Positions 1 to 5,446 of a stretch of 5,578 nucleotides of DNA are shown here, one piece after another. Both the position numbers and the translations under genes were made by a program. Below the pieces are notes generated by a model that worked only from the letters and a program-made list of their open reading frames with translations, was not told where the DNA came from and did no database searches. The first letter of the stretch is position 1. Every line of letters starts with the position of its first letter. The stretch comes from an uncultured Rhodocyclaceae bacterium (GTDB lineage Bacteria; Pseudomonadota; Gammaproteobacteria; Burkholderiales; Rhodocyclaceae), in contig CAIYZZ010000051.1 in NCBI GenBank assembly GCA_903930805.1, forward strand, positions 1 to 5,578, read 5' to 3'.

Positions 1-38
1 CGGTCGCGCGTGCAGTTCGAATCCTGTCCCGGTCGCCA
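1..38 (+). tRNA. Probable 3' end of a tRNA, cut by the window edge, or a tRNA remnant
   Basis: The stretch contains TTCGAAT, which fits a tRNA T loop, and ends in G-CCA at 35-38, as expected for a discriminator base plus an encoded CCA end. The seven bases before the discriminator (CCCGGTC) could be the 3' acceptor strand. The T stem is irregular. Counting back from CCA gives a five-base 3' strand CCTGT, which would need GCAGG on the 5' side, but the sequence reads GCAG directly before TTCGAAT, one G short. This may be a remnant, an irregular tRNA or a sequencing error. The 5' half and the anticodon lie outside the window, so the amino acid cannot be stated. Confidence 0.42.
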
Positions 39-449
39 GTGTCATCTGCTTCATCATTCCTGCCCTTGTGTGAATACCTCGCTGTCTGACTCCATGACAA
101 TGAAATCGTTCACTCCAGTCGATACTTATTCAGCGTTTCCCAAGATATTTCAGCTGAAACAAAGCATAGCTGGGAGTTGTTCCCTCGCCTTCATGCTTCC
201 GCCAGAAGTGACAGAATTGTGAAATCATTGTACGAACAGTTGTTGCGACAAAAACCCAACCTTATCTTCAAGCAGCATCATATCGATGAATGCTGAAGAA
301 AGCCTGACAGAAACATCAGGCTAGTCTAAACGCCAGCCATATCTTCGGTGGCAAGTCACAAACGCCCATACCCTCTGCCTGCCGGTGGAGGAAGCTGGTA
401 AGACGCGTCCTGAACCAGGAACTTAAGGGGATACAGCAGCTAACCCAGT
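39..449. other. Gene-free stretch between the tRNA-like end and the sulfatase gene
   Basis: No reading frame here has a convincing start, ribosome binding site or recognisable protein. The only open frame of any length begins inside the tRNA-like sequence and reads as a non-specific Cys/Ser-rich peptide. The structured parts are an imperfect hairpin around 273-295 (CAGCAT paired with ATGCTG) and the stronger hairpin at 301-322, which is annotated separately as a terminator candidate for the minus-strand gene. Confidence 0.6.
296..322 (-). terminator. Candidate rho-independent terminator of the sulfatase gene
   Basis: Read on the minus strand, AGCCTGA (322-316) pairs perfectly with TCAGGCT (307-301) across an 8-base loop and is followed by the T-rich TTCTT. 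It lies about 130 bp past the stop codon of the minus-strand sulfatase gene and in the right orientation for it. The stem is short and the T tract is interrupted by C, so this is a plausible but weak terminator. Confidence 0.4.
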
Positions 450-2363
450 CTATTTACTAGCTTTCTGCTTACTTATATACCGCCCCAACTCCTCCATCAT
501 TCCACCCAAGTTTTTTGCCTTGAGTGCGAAGGCTTCGTCTTGTTGCTGAGCTGTAAGCACTTGATCATGTGGGCCAGTTACAACCGGGTGCTGCGTAGCT
601 ACGACGGCTAGAGGCATTGCAATCTTAACTTCATTATCGATATAAGCGGTGCTTGACCACTCGGCTAGTACAGCATGATCCCTTACCTCGTCGGAAAGTA
701 GATTGAAACCCGTTGTGTAATCGCGTTTTTGGTTTTTAACGCCAAGGAGGGGCATCAGTGTCGGGATAACATCCATATGATTAGTCATTCCGTCATAGAC
801 AGAAGGTTTCATTCCCGGAACCCAAAGGACAAGCGGCGTACGTGTCTGCTGATCAGTGAAGGCGGAATTGTGGCCCCATCGCCCGTTCTCCATGAACTCT
901 TCGCCGTGATCGCCAAGCATCACCACAATCGTATTATTCAGAAGATTATTCTTTTTAAGGTAGTCGAGCACCCGTCCGAATTGACTGTCCAGATGGTGCA
1001 CCGAATTGATATAGCGGTTTTTGATGAGATGGATCTGGCTTGCCAGTTGCTCCCGGCTCAGGGTGAAGTAATTAATATCTTCAGGGTAGGGTGTGCGAAT
1101 TACACTCTCGGGCGGGAAATAGTAGCGTGCGTGGGGCGCCTCAAAGAACATGAAAGTAAAAAATGGGCGGCTCTTGTCGCGTGTATCGATGAACTTGAGT
1201 AGGCTGCCAACATTCTGCTGGTCCTTCTCCCAACCCTGAGCACCACCGGGAATTTCATGCAACTGTTCTGAAGGTACCTGACTGAAAATAGTCGAATCGA
1301 ATTCAGGGTATGAAAACTTGGCACTGGTATAAAAACTCATCTGATAGTTCTGATCTTTGAGCACGTCAATGACCGGAGCCCCCTTACGCTCTGCCAGCAT
1401 AGGGAACCAGTAATTCCCTGGAATGCCGGTAAACATACTGAACACACCGACGCGCGTCCCGTTGCCACCGCTGTAGTTGTGCGTAAATCTCTTTGCGGTT
1501 TGTGCAAACTCCCAAGTATTGGGCATGATTTCTGTGTCGAGCATATCGGCACGCAATGACTCGGACACCAACCAGACGATGTTGAAGGGCTTGGCGGGTT
1601 TGTCCACTTCCAGCGGATTTAGCGGGAAGTTCATATTTCCTTTGACCAACTGGAAGTCCTTTTTTCGATCAACCTTGACCCCAAGCTTGCTGAAAAAACC
1701 ACGAGCCGACAGTCCCAGGTAATAGGGCACCTTTTGGGTTAGTGAACTAACACTGGTCACGCCCGTCGCAGTGCTGTACGCAAAAACGATGCGTTCTGCG
1801 ACAGTGGTGAATGCAAACAGAACCAGCAGGCTCACAAAGAAGCGGCGTGGTACCCAGCGCGGTTCACCGAATTTCCGATAGACAAAAAGCGTCACTGCCA
1901 GAAGCACGGCTTGCAAAAGCAGGAACGCCAAGGCGATCGCGGCAAAGGTAAGGTTCGAGGCATCACTCGCCCCCAACGATTCAAGGCCACCGGGGGTAGC
2001 CACCAGGTTGATCACGAAGCTATTTACGAAAATCCCATAGAGCGTATAGAGCTTGGCATTGGCGTAAAAAAACAGCGTAGTTATTCCCGTGCTCATAACA
2101 GCAAGGGGATAAAAGACCATTTTGTGCCCATGTACTCGCTCACGGTGAACAAGTTTCCCGGCCAACCAGGTAAGGACTATCGCTGGAACGAGGTAAATCA
2201 GGCCATAGGTCAACCAAACAGCAACTGCAAAAGCAAGGACCAAATCACCATCTGCTTGTGCGGATGAAAAATCGATCCCGTCCCACGTAATCGCAAGAAG
2301 CACGAAATAGGTCAGAAAATAAAAGTAGGTTAGAACACGGCGTAATTTGTGTACTGATAGCAA
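450..2363 (-). CDS. Inner-membrane sulfatase-family protein, YejM/LTA-synthase-like
   Basis: This 637-residue protein has a membrane N-terminal half with hydrophobic segments at about 11-27, 41-68, 84-101, 139-161 and 174-197, then a linker and a periplasmic alkaline-phosphatase/sulfatase-fold domain from about 258 to 590. The layout of five helices plus a sulfatase domain is that of YejM/PbgA/LapC (DUF3413 type), which regulates LPS synthesis in enterobacteria, and of LtaS-like phosphoglycerol transferases. Visible metal-site residues are Glu268 (LVSESLRAD), the likely nucleophile Thr303 (GGNGTR), Asp485-His486 (LGDHGEE), and His411 and His498 as possible substrate or metal ligands. The set is complete, which suggests catalytic capacity, possibly a phosphatase or phospho-head-group transferase acting on the cell envelope. 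The start is TTG at 2363: an in-frame TGA lies 21 bases upstream, no ATG intervenes, and GGAG sits 8 bases before it. The gene appears monocistronic. The fold is certain. The substrate, and whether this is a YejM orthologue, are not. Confidence 0.85.
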   Translation of the reverse strand: MLSVHKLRRVLTYFYFLTYFVLLAITWDGIDFSSAQADGDLVLAFAVAVWLTYGLIYLVPAIVLTWLAGKLVHRERVHGHKMVFYPLAVMSTGITTLFFYANAKLYTLYGIFVNSFVINLVATPGGLESLGASDASNLTFAAIALAFLLLQAVLLAVTLFVYRKFGEPRWVPRRFFVSLLVLFAFTTVAERIVFAYSTATGVTSVSSLTQKVPYYLGLSARGFFSKLGVKVDRKKDFQLVKGNMNFPLNPLEVDKPAKPFNIVWLVSESLRADMLDTEIMPNTWEFAQTAKRFTHNYSGGNGTRVGVFSMFTGIPGNYWFPMLAERKGAPVIDVLKDQNYQMSFYTSAKFSYPEFDSTIFSQVPSEQLHEIPGGAQGWEKDQQNVGSLLKFIDTRDKSRPFFTFMFFEAPHARYYFPPESVIRTPYPEDINYFTLSREQLASQIHLIKNRYINSVHHLDSQFGRVLDYLKKNNLLNNTIVVMLGDHGEEFMENGRWGHNSAFTDQQTRTPLVLWVPGMKPSVYDGMTNHMDVIPTLMPLLGVKNQKRDYTTGFNLLSDEVRDHAVLAEWSSTAYIDNEVKIAMPLAVVATQHPVVTGPHDQVLTAQQQDEAFALKAKNLGGMMEELGRYISKQKASK

Positions 2364-2375
2364 AGGAGGATCTCC
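2361..2375 (-). promoter_or_regulatory. Ribosome binding site supporting a TTG start
   Basis: On the minus strand GGAG (2375-2372) is followed by 8 bases and then TTG (2363-2361). The two iron-operon genes in this window use the same arrangement, TGGAG then 8 bases then ATG, so this TTG is a credible start. The next in-frame candidate is the GTG at Val21, which would remove most of the first transmembrane segment. Confidence 0.6.
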
Positions 2376-2472
2376 AATAAGTCATGAGCGCCGCAACTCC
2401 GCGTCGCTGGAGAGTTCGCAAAATCGTTAAGATAAAGCAGGTGCGAAGATGGGGATGGCGAATATAGACGTG

Positions 2473-2490
2473 GTTCTCAGAAACGAGAAC
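2473..2490. repeat. Perfect 6+6 inverted repeat, possible operator
   Basis: GTTCTC and GAGAAC are exact reverse complements separated by 6 bases (AGAAAC). The site is about 110 bp upstream of the sulfatase start and just upstream, on that gene's strand, of a TATATT hexamer that could be a -10 element, so it would overlap the -35 region. This fits a dimeric repressor or activator site, but no known regulator consensus is recognised, and a 6-bp dyad can occur by chance. Confidence 0.3.
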
Positions 2491-2494
2491 ATTT

Positions 2495-2518
2495 TACGGT
2501 TGGCGATTCTACGGTTGG
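2495..2518. repeat. Short direct repeat, TACGGTTGG twice at 15-bp period
   Basis: TACGGTTGG occurs at 2495-2503 and again at 2510-2518. The 15-bp period is not a whole number of helical turns. The repeat adjoins the inverted repeat at 2473-2490, in the probable regulatory region of the sulfatase gene. It could be a binding-site pair or chance duplication. Confidence 0.35.
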
Positions 2519-2815
2519 GGTGGAAATGCCGATAAGGGCCAACGTTGTTGTAACAATTTGAAAGTACTTGCACAGCGATATTTTGGTTGTGAGCTGTTTC
2601 GTCAGCTTTTCTTCAGCATTCGACAATATGATCCGTATTGATAAATGACGTTCATCGGTATTTATGTGATGGCATTGGTCTGCTCACTTGCCGCTAAAGC
2701 CTGCCAATCTAGTCGATACGCGAAGGTAACTCTTCCTATGGAAGCGTGATCGCCAACACTGAAGGCGGCAGGATGTCAGGGGCTGCGGCGGCTAGTCTGA
2801 TGCTGCTAAAGTAGT

Positions 2816-2869
2816 CTCATCCACAGAATCTGTGGATAAGCCTGTGCCCTTCTGCATAAGTTGGCTACG
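2816..2869 (+). repeat. 54-bp dispersed repeat, copy 1, with DnaA-box-like palindrome
   Basis: This 54-bp element matches 5447-5500 at 44 of 54 positions with no gaps and in the same orientation. Its left part is a perfect palindrome, ATCCACAGA-A-TCTGTGGAT (2819-2837). The right arm runs into TGTGGATAA (2831-2839), the exact complement of the consensus DnaA box TTATCCACA. The opposite arm TCATCCACA (2817-2825) differs from that box by one base. The best-conserved parts are CTCATCCACA at the left and AAGTTGGCTACG at the right end. The pattern suggests a member of a dispersed intergenic repeat family rather than a gene. Confidence 0.7.
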
Positions 2870-3029
2870 AGATTGCAACCGAATCCGGGTATAGGATATG
2901 TCCCAATTTCAAAAAAGCATCTACGTGGCGATTCCGCTTACAGAACGTTGCTAGATTGTGACAAAGTAGTACCGAAAGGAACTGCAGCTTCTTTTCGATG
3001 GCGGGATGTTGATCAAGTGAGGGGAACGA
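2870..3029. other. Leader between repeat copy 1 and the DUF2591-like gene
   Basis: No gene is supported here. The ribosome binding site of the next gene, GAGGGG at 3019-3024, is 5 bases before its ATG. The promoter that serves the following two genes is probably in this stretch or in the repeat, but no clear -35/-10 pair stands out. Confidence 0.4.
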
Positions 3030-3359
3030 ATGAAAGTGAAATCTCTGCAAGCTCCACTGCTGAACTACTGGGTTGCCAAGTCCTTGGGGCTCAATCCTGT
3101 TGCCGATCAACGCGGGGAACATACGATTAGTGTCGCCAATAGCACGACTGGTGAACTTGAATCGTACCAACCGACAATTGATTGGTCACAGGCGGGGCCC
3201 ATACTTGCCGCCGAATGGTACGAACTGGAAACCGTGATGATCGAATGGCTAGGTCCGCATTGGCCTCACGTCAGTAATTTCATAGAAGATCCACTGGTTT
3301 GGTTTATGAGGGCCTTTGTAACCACACGCTTTGGTGATGAGGTCGAGGAACTGATTTAA
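3030..3359 (+). CDS. Phage-associated hypothetical protein, DUF2591/NinX-like
   Basis: This is a 109-residue soluble protein without a signal peptide or membrane segment. It resembles the DUF2591 family, which includes phage NinX-type proteins. The features seen are the opening MKVKSLQAPLLNYWVAKSLG (1-20, compare the family's LxGxxLDWAVAK opening), the segment PTIDWSQAGPIL (48-59, compare the family's DWxQGGPII), and the C-terminal DPLVWFMRAFVTTRFGDEVE (87-106, compare AMRCYVASKxGDEV). The molecular function of the family is unknown. The ATG has a good Shine-Dalgarno sequence, GAGGGG. Family members are frequent in prophages but also occur alone in chromosomes. No other phage gene is visible here, so this may be a domesticated or relict gene. 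It ends 78 bp before the response regulator and could share its transcript. Confidence 0.7.
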   Translation: MKVKSLQAPLLNYWVAKSLGLNPVADQRGEHTISVANSTTGELESYQPTIDWSQAGPILAAEWYELETVMIEWLGPHWPHVSNFIEDPLVWFMRAFVTTRFGDEVEELI

Positions 3360-3437
3360 GGGATCGGCACACAGCCCACTCAGCCTCGATTATCACTCGC
3401 GCTCTTGTGAATCGATCCTGATACCGTCTGTCAGCGC

Positions 3438-3827
3438 ATGAGAAAAAACCCAATCCGTATCTTGCTGGTCGACGACAACACCGTGACTCGTTCGTTGCTT
3501 CGGGGCATTTTGCGGGGCGATGAATATGAAGTCGTTGGCGAGGCCAGTGATGGCGGGCAAGGCTTGGAACTCGCCTTGCGCCTGCAACCTGAAATCATCT
3601 GTCTCGATATTGAAATACCCGGCACCAGCGGACTGGATATGCTGCCTAAATTACGGGAACAACTGCCCAACACGGTGGTGTTGATGGTGACTGGCCACAC
3701 CGACCGTGAAATGGTACAGGCAGCGGTCCAAGGTGGCGCTGCAGGATATATCATCAAACCCTTCAATGCCGCCAAGGTTCTGGATAACCTTTCGTCTGCA
3801 CTGAACAAGGTTCGCGCGAGACTTTGA
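3438..3827 (+). CDS. Single-domain CheY-like response regulator
   Basis: The 129 residues are almost exactly one receiver (REC) domain with no output domain. The complete phosphorylation site is present: acidic pair Asp12-Asp13 (LLVDDN), phospho-acceptor Asp57 (CLDIEIPG), switch Thr85 (MVTGH) and Lys107 with the following Pro (IKPF). The protein should therefore be phosphorylated by a histidine kinase encoded elsewhere and act by protein-protein contact, as a CheY- or Spo0F-like relay or an allosteric effector. No kinase, phosphotransferase or chemotaxis gene lies in the window, so it is an orphan. An in-frame TGA lies 30 bases before the ATG and no other start intervenes. No clear Shine-Dalgarno sequence precedes the ATG, so translation may be weak or coupled to the upstream gene. 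The partner and the signal are unknown. Confidence 0.92.
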   Translation: MRKNPIRILLVDDNTVTRSLLRGILRGDEYEVVGEASDGGQGLELALRLQPEIICLDIEIPGTSGLDMLPKLREQLPNTVVLMVTGHTDREMVQAAVQGGAAGYIIKPFNAAKVLDNLSSALNKVRARL

Positions 3828-3848
3828 GGGTCCGGCTTAGGTTTATCG

Positions 3849-3890
3849 GTGGTTGTTCACCCTATACCTTTGCACAGGATTAACAACCAC
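3849..3890. repeat. 9-bp inverted repeat downstream of the response regulator
   Basis: GTGGTTGTT (3849-3857) and AACAACCAC (3882-3890) are exact reverse complements separated by 24 bases. No T tract follows on either strand, so it is not a standard intrinsic terminator. It begins 21 bp after the response-regulator stop codon and may be an RNA stem protecting the mRNA 3' end or a protein-binding dyad. Confidence 0.4.
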
Positions 3891-3935
3891 AACGTAACGA
3901 TGGACAATCCGCCTATAGCTCAACGGCTGAAGTTA

Positions 3936-3968
3936 CTTGCTGGCAAAGAAGCTATGGCAAGAATTTTT
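3936..3968 (+). terminator. Weak candidate terminator after the response regulator
   Basis: CTTGC (3936-3940) pairs with GCAAG (3957-3961), extendable by two G-U pairs, with a 12-base loop, and is followed by AATTTTT. The position, between the response regulator and the Fur-controlled promoter, is sensible. The stem is short and unstable, so confidence is low. Confidence 0.22.
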
Positions 3969-4000
3969 CTCATCAGGGGTACAAAGGTAAGTTGCTACTA

Positions 4001-4028
4001 TTGACATAAAGATGAGAATCATTATCAT
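4001..4028 (+). promoter_or_regulatory. Sigma-70 promoter overlapped by a Fur box
   Basis: The -35 is a perfect TTGACA (4001-4006) and the -10 is TATCAT (4023-4028, 5 of 6 to TATAAT), with a 16-bp spacer. Bases 4008-4026 match the 19-bp Fur consensus GATAATGATAATCATTATC at 15 of 19 positions, and the right 13 bases match at 12. The Fur site fills the spacer and reaches the -10, so Fe(II)-Fur binding would block RNA polymerase. The next gene starts 40 bp after the -10. This implies that the cupredoxin-FTR1 operon is repressed when iron is sufficient and expressed under iron limitation. Confidence 0.85.
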
Positions 4029-4068
4029 CTGATCGAGGCAGTCAATTCTTCTTACTGGAGTCCGCCCT

Positions 4069-4401
4069 ATGCTATCCATTCGCCCCGCCCTCGTATGTGC
4101 AGCCTTGCTAGTCTTGCCGTTTGCTACGCAAGCAGCCGATCCCGAATTCTCAATACTTATCAGGAACCACAAATTCGATCCTGCCGAGCTTCACGTTCCT
4201 GCCGGGCAGAAAATCAAACTCGTTGTCCGGAATGAGGACAAGACCGCCGAGGAGTTTGAGAGCAAGCCACTCAAGCGCGAGAAGATTATTCAAGGCGGGA
4301 CCACAGTGATCATCGCCCTTGGTCCCCTCAAGCCGGGCAGCTACCCCTTCGCCGGTGAGTATCACGAGGACAGCGCCAAGGGCGTGATCATCGCTGAATA
4401 A
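4069..4401 (+). CDS. Periplasmic cupredoxin-like iron-uptake protein, FtrB-like
   Basis: This 110-residue protein has a Sec signal peptide (Arg5, hydrophobic 7-19, probable cleavage after Ala22 in TQA-AD), leaving an 88-residue cupredoxin-type beta sandwich. Family features are RNHKFDPAELHVPAGQKIKL (32-51), NEDKTAEEFES (55-65), GPLKPGSYPFAGEYHE (85-100) and the closing GVIIAE. The mature protein has no Cys and no Met, so a classical type 1 copper site (His2-Cys-Met) cannot form. Possible metal ligands are His34, His42, His99, Asp57 and Glu61/62/64. This fits the cupredoxins found beside FTR1 permeases, such as FtrB of the FtrABCD system and the EfeO N-terminal domain, which are thought to assist oxidation or hand-over of Fe(II) at the outer face of the permease. 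GGAG lies 8 bases before the ATG. It is the first gene of the Fur-controlled operon and ends 26 bp before the permease gene. Confidence 0.87.
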   Translation: MLSIRPALVCAALLVLPFATQAADPEFSILIRNHKFDPAELHVPAGQKIKLVVRNEDKTAEEFESKPLKREKIIQGGTTVIIALGPLKPGSYPFAGEYHEDSAKGVIIAE

Positions 4402-4427
4402 CGCGCATCCATATTGGAGTCTGCAAC

Positions 4428-5276
4428 ATGATTGGTTCCGCCATCATCGTATTTCGTGAAACGCTGGAAGCTGCGCTGATCATCAGCATCATTGCTGTGG
4501 CCACCGTGGGTTTGCCTCACCGTGCCCGTTGGATTACGGTGGGTGTCGCCGGTGGCGTCACCGGCTCACTGGCGGTCGCAATGATGACGGAGCACATTGC
4601 TGAGTTGGGTGGCGGCATGGGGCAGGAGTTATTCAATGCTGGCGTCCTCGGTATGGCAGTGCTGATGCTGGCCTGGCACAACATCTGGATGGCCCGCCAT
4701 GGCATGCAGATGGCCCGAGAAGCCAAACAGATGGGTAGCGATGTTTATTCCGGGGAACGCGAAATCTCCGCGCTGGCGATCGTAATTATGTTGGCTGTGT
4801 TGCGTGAAGGGTCGGAAACTGCTCTATTCCTTTACAGCCTGCTCCTTGACGGTGGCCAGAGTATTCAAAGTGTGGTGGGTGGTGGGCTACTTGGCCTTGG
4901 GGCGGGTGCGCTGGCAGGATGGGGACTGTACGCTGGCTGCGTGCGCATACCCGTGCGTTGGTTCTTCTCCGTCACAAGTGTTCTTGTGCTGATATTGTCT
5001 GCCGCGATGGCAAGCAACATGGCGCGCTTTCTCGTGGCCGCAGACGTGTTGCCGGCCTTGGCCGACCCGCTCTGGGATAGTTCCGCGTTACTTGAACAAT
5101 CCTCTCCCATCGGCATTCTGTTGCATTTGCTGATGGGGTATGAGACACAGCCGCTCGGGATTCAAGTCGTGGCCTACGTCACGACACTCACACTTATCGT
5201 GATGGGAATGTGGCACTTCCGGATCAAGCAGAAAACGCCACCGTTGATGGCCAATTTAGCTGAATCGACTGCCTGA
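4428..5276 (+). CDS. FTR1-family high-affinity iron permease, FtrC/EfeU-like
   Basis: This 282-residue integral inner-membrane protein has about seven hydrophobic segments, roughly at 4-27, 35-53, 70-88, 113-140, 147-170, 178-205 and 243-262. Both signature REXXE motifs are intact, Arg10-Glu11-Thr-Leu-Glu14 in helix 1 (FRETLEAALI) and Arg126-Glu127-Gly-Ser-Glu130 (LREGSETALF). In FTR1/EfeU these glutamates carry iron through the membrane. The length is usual for bacterial FTR1 permeases. GGAG lies 8 bases before the ATG, as for the cupredoxin gene 26 bp upstream, so both are surely cotranscribed from the Fur-regulated promoter. In EfeUOB the partners are EfeO and EfeB, and in FtrABCD they are P19/FtrA, FtrB and FtrD. 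Here only an FtrB-like partner is seen, so the operon matches FtrBC most closely. A short basic tail (HFRIKQK) follows the last helix. Confidence 0.95.
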   Translation: MIGSAIIVFRETLEAALIISIIAVATVGLPHRARWITVGVAGGVTGSLAVAMMTEHIAELGGGMGQELFNAGVLGMAVLMLAWHNIWMARHGMQMAREAKQMGSDVYSGEREISALAIVIMLAVLREGSETALFLYSLLLDGGQSIQSVVGGGLLGLGAGALAGWGLYAGCVRIPVRWFFSVTSVLVLILSAAMASNMARFLVAADVLPALADPLWDSSALLEQSSPIGILLHLLMGYETQPLGIQVVAYVTTLTLIVMGMWHFRIKQKTPPLMANLAESTA

Positions 5277-5446
5277 TAATTTTATCTAGGCTGGATAAAT
5301 CTGAGACAAAGACCTTTGCTCGCTTAAAGGTGGATTAGGGATTTGTTGGCAGCCGCTTAGTGCACTCTAAATAGTGGGATTGATCTTTCGCTTGGCCGAT
5401 TGCAACAGTTCGCTAATGACAGCTTCCGGATGGTGTAGTTCGGCAA
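5277..5446. other. Gene-free stretch after the permease, with small hairpins
   Basis: No gene is supported between the permease stop and repeat copy 2, and none in the 78 bases after it, so about 300 bp are non-coding as far as can be seen. TTTATC/GATAAA (5281-5286 and 5294-5299) and ACCTTT/AAAGGT (5312-5317 and 5326-5331) are 6-bp hairpins soon after the operon. Neither has a following T tract, so they are at best weak terminators or mRNA 3'-end stems. Confidence 0.45.

Larger units (their letters stand above)
2364..2815. other. Gene-free stretch upstream of the sulfatase gene
   Basis: About 450 bp without a supported gene. Tiny plus-strand frames exist (for example ATG 2645 to stop 2749, 34 codons with a hydrophobic beginning), but they lack ribosome binding sites. 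The stretch should hold the promoter of the divergently oriented sulfatase gene. On the minus strand TATATT near 2463-2468 is a possible -10, but no matching -35 is visible. Small dyads occur at 2473-2490 and 2545-2556 (TTGTT-GT-AACAA), and a 9-bp direct repeat lies at 2495-2518. Confidence 0.55.

Noticed and set aside
10..222. 70-residue plus-strand open frame
   Set aside because: It starts inside the tRNA-like sequence, lacks a ribosome binding site and matches no protein pattern I recognise.
729..1202. 157-residue plus-strand frame opposite the sulfatase gene
   Set aside because: It is a shadow of the sulfatase coding strand. The opposite frame has conserved catalytic motifs throughout this interval.
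2645..2749. 34-codon plus-strand frame with a hydrophobic start, a possible small membrane peptide
   Set aside because: There is no Shine-Dalgarno sequence, it overlaps another tiny frame by ATGA, and it has no recognisable family. Chance is the simpler explanation.
2817..2839. Replication origin suggested by DnaA-box-like nonamers
   Set aside because: There is only one exact box plus one near match, with no AT-rich 13-mers and no dnaA, dnaN, rpmH or parA-type gene nearby. The second copy of the element has lost the exact box.
2861..3170. Open frames of 89 and 101 codons on both strands around repeat copy 1
   Set aside because: They overlap the repeat and the well-supported DUF2591-like gene, and their translations show no domain or membrane pattern.
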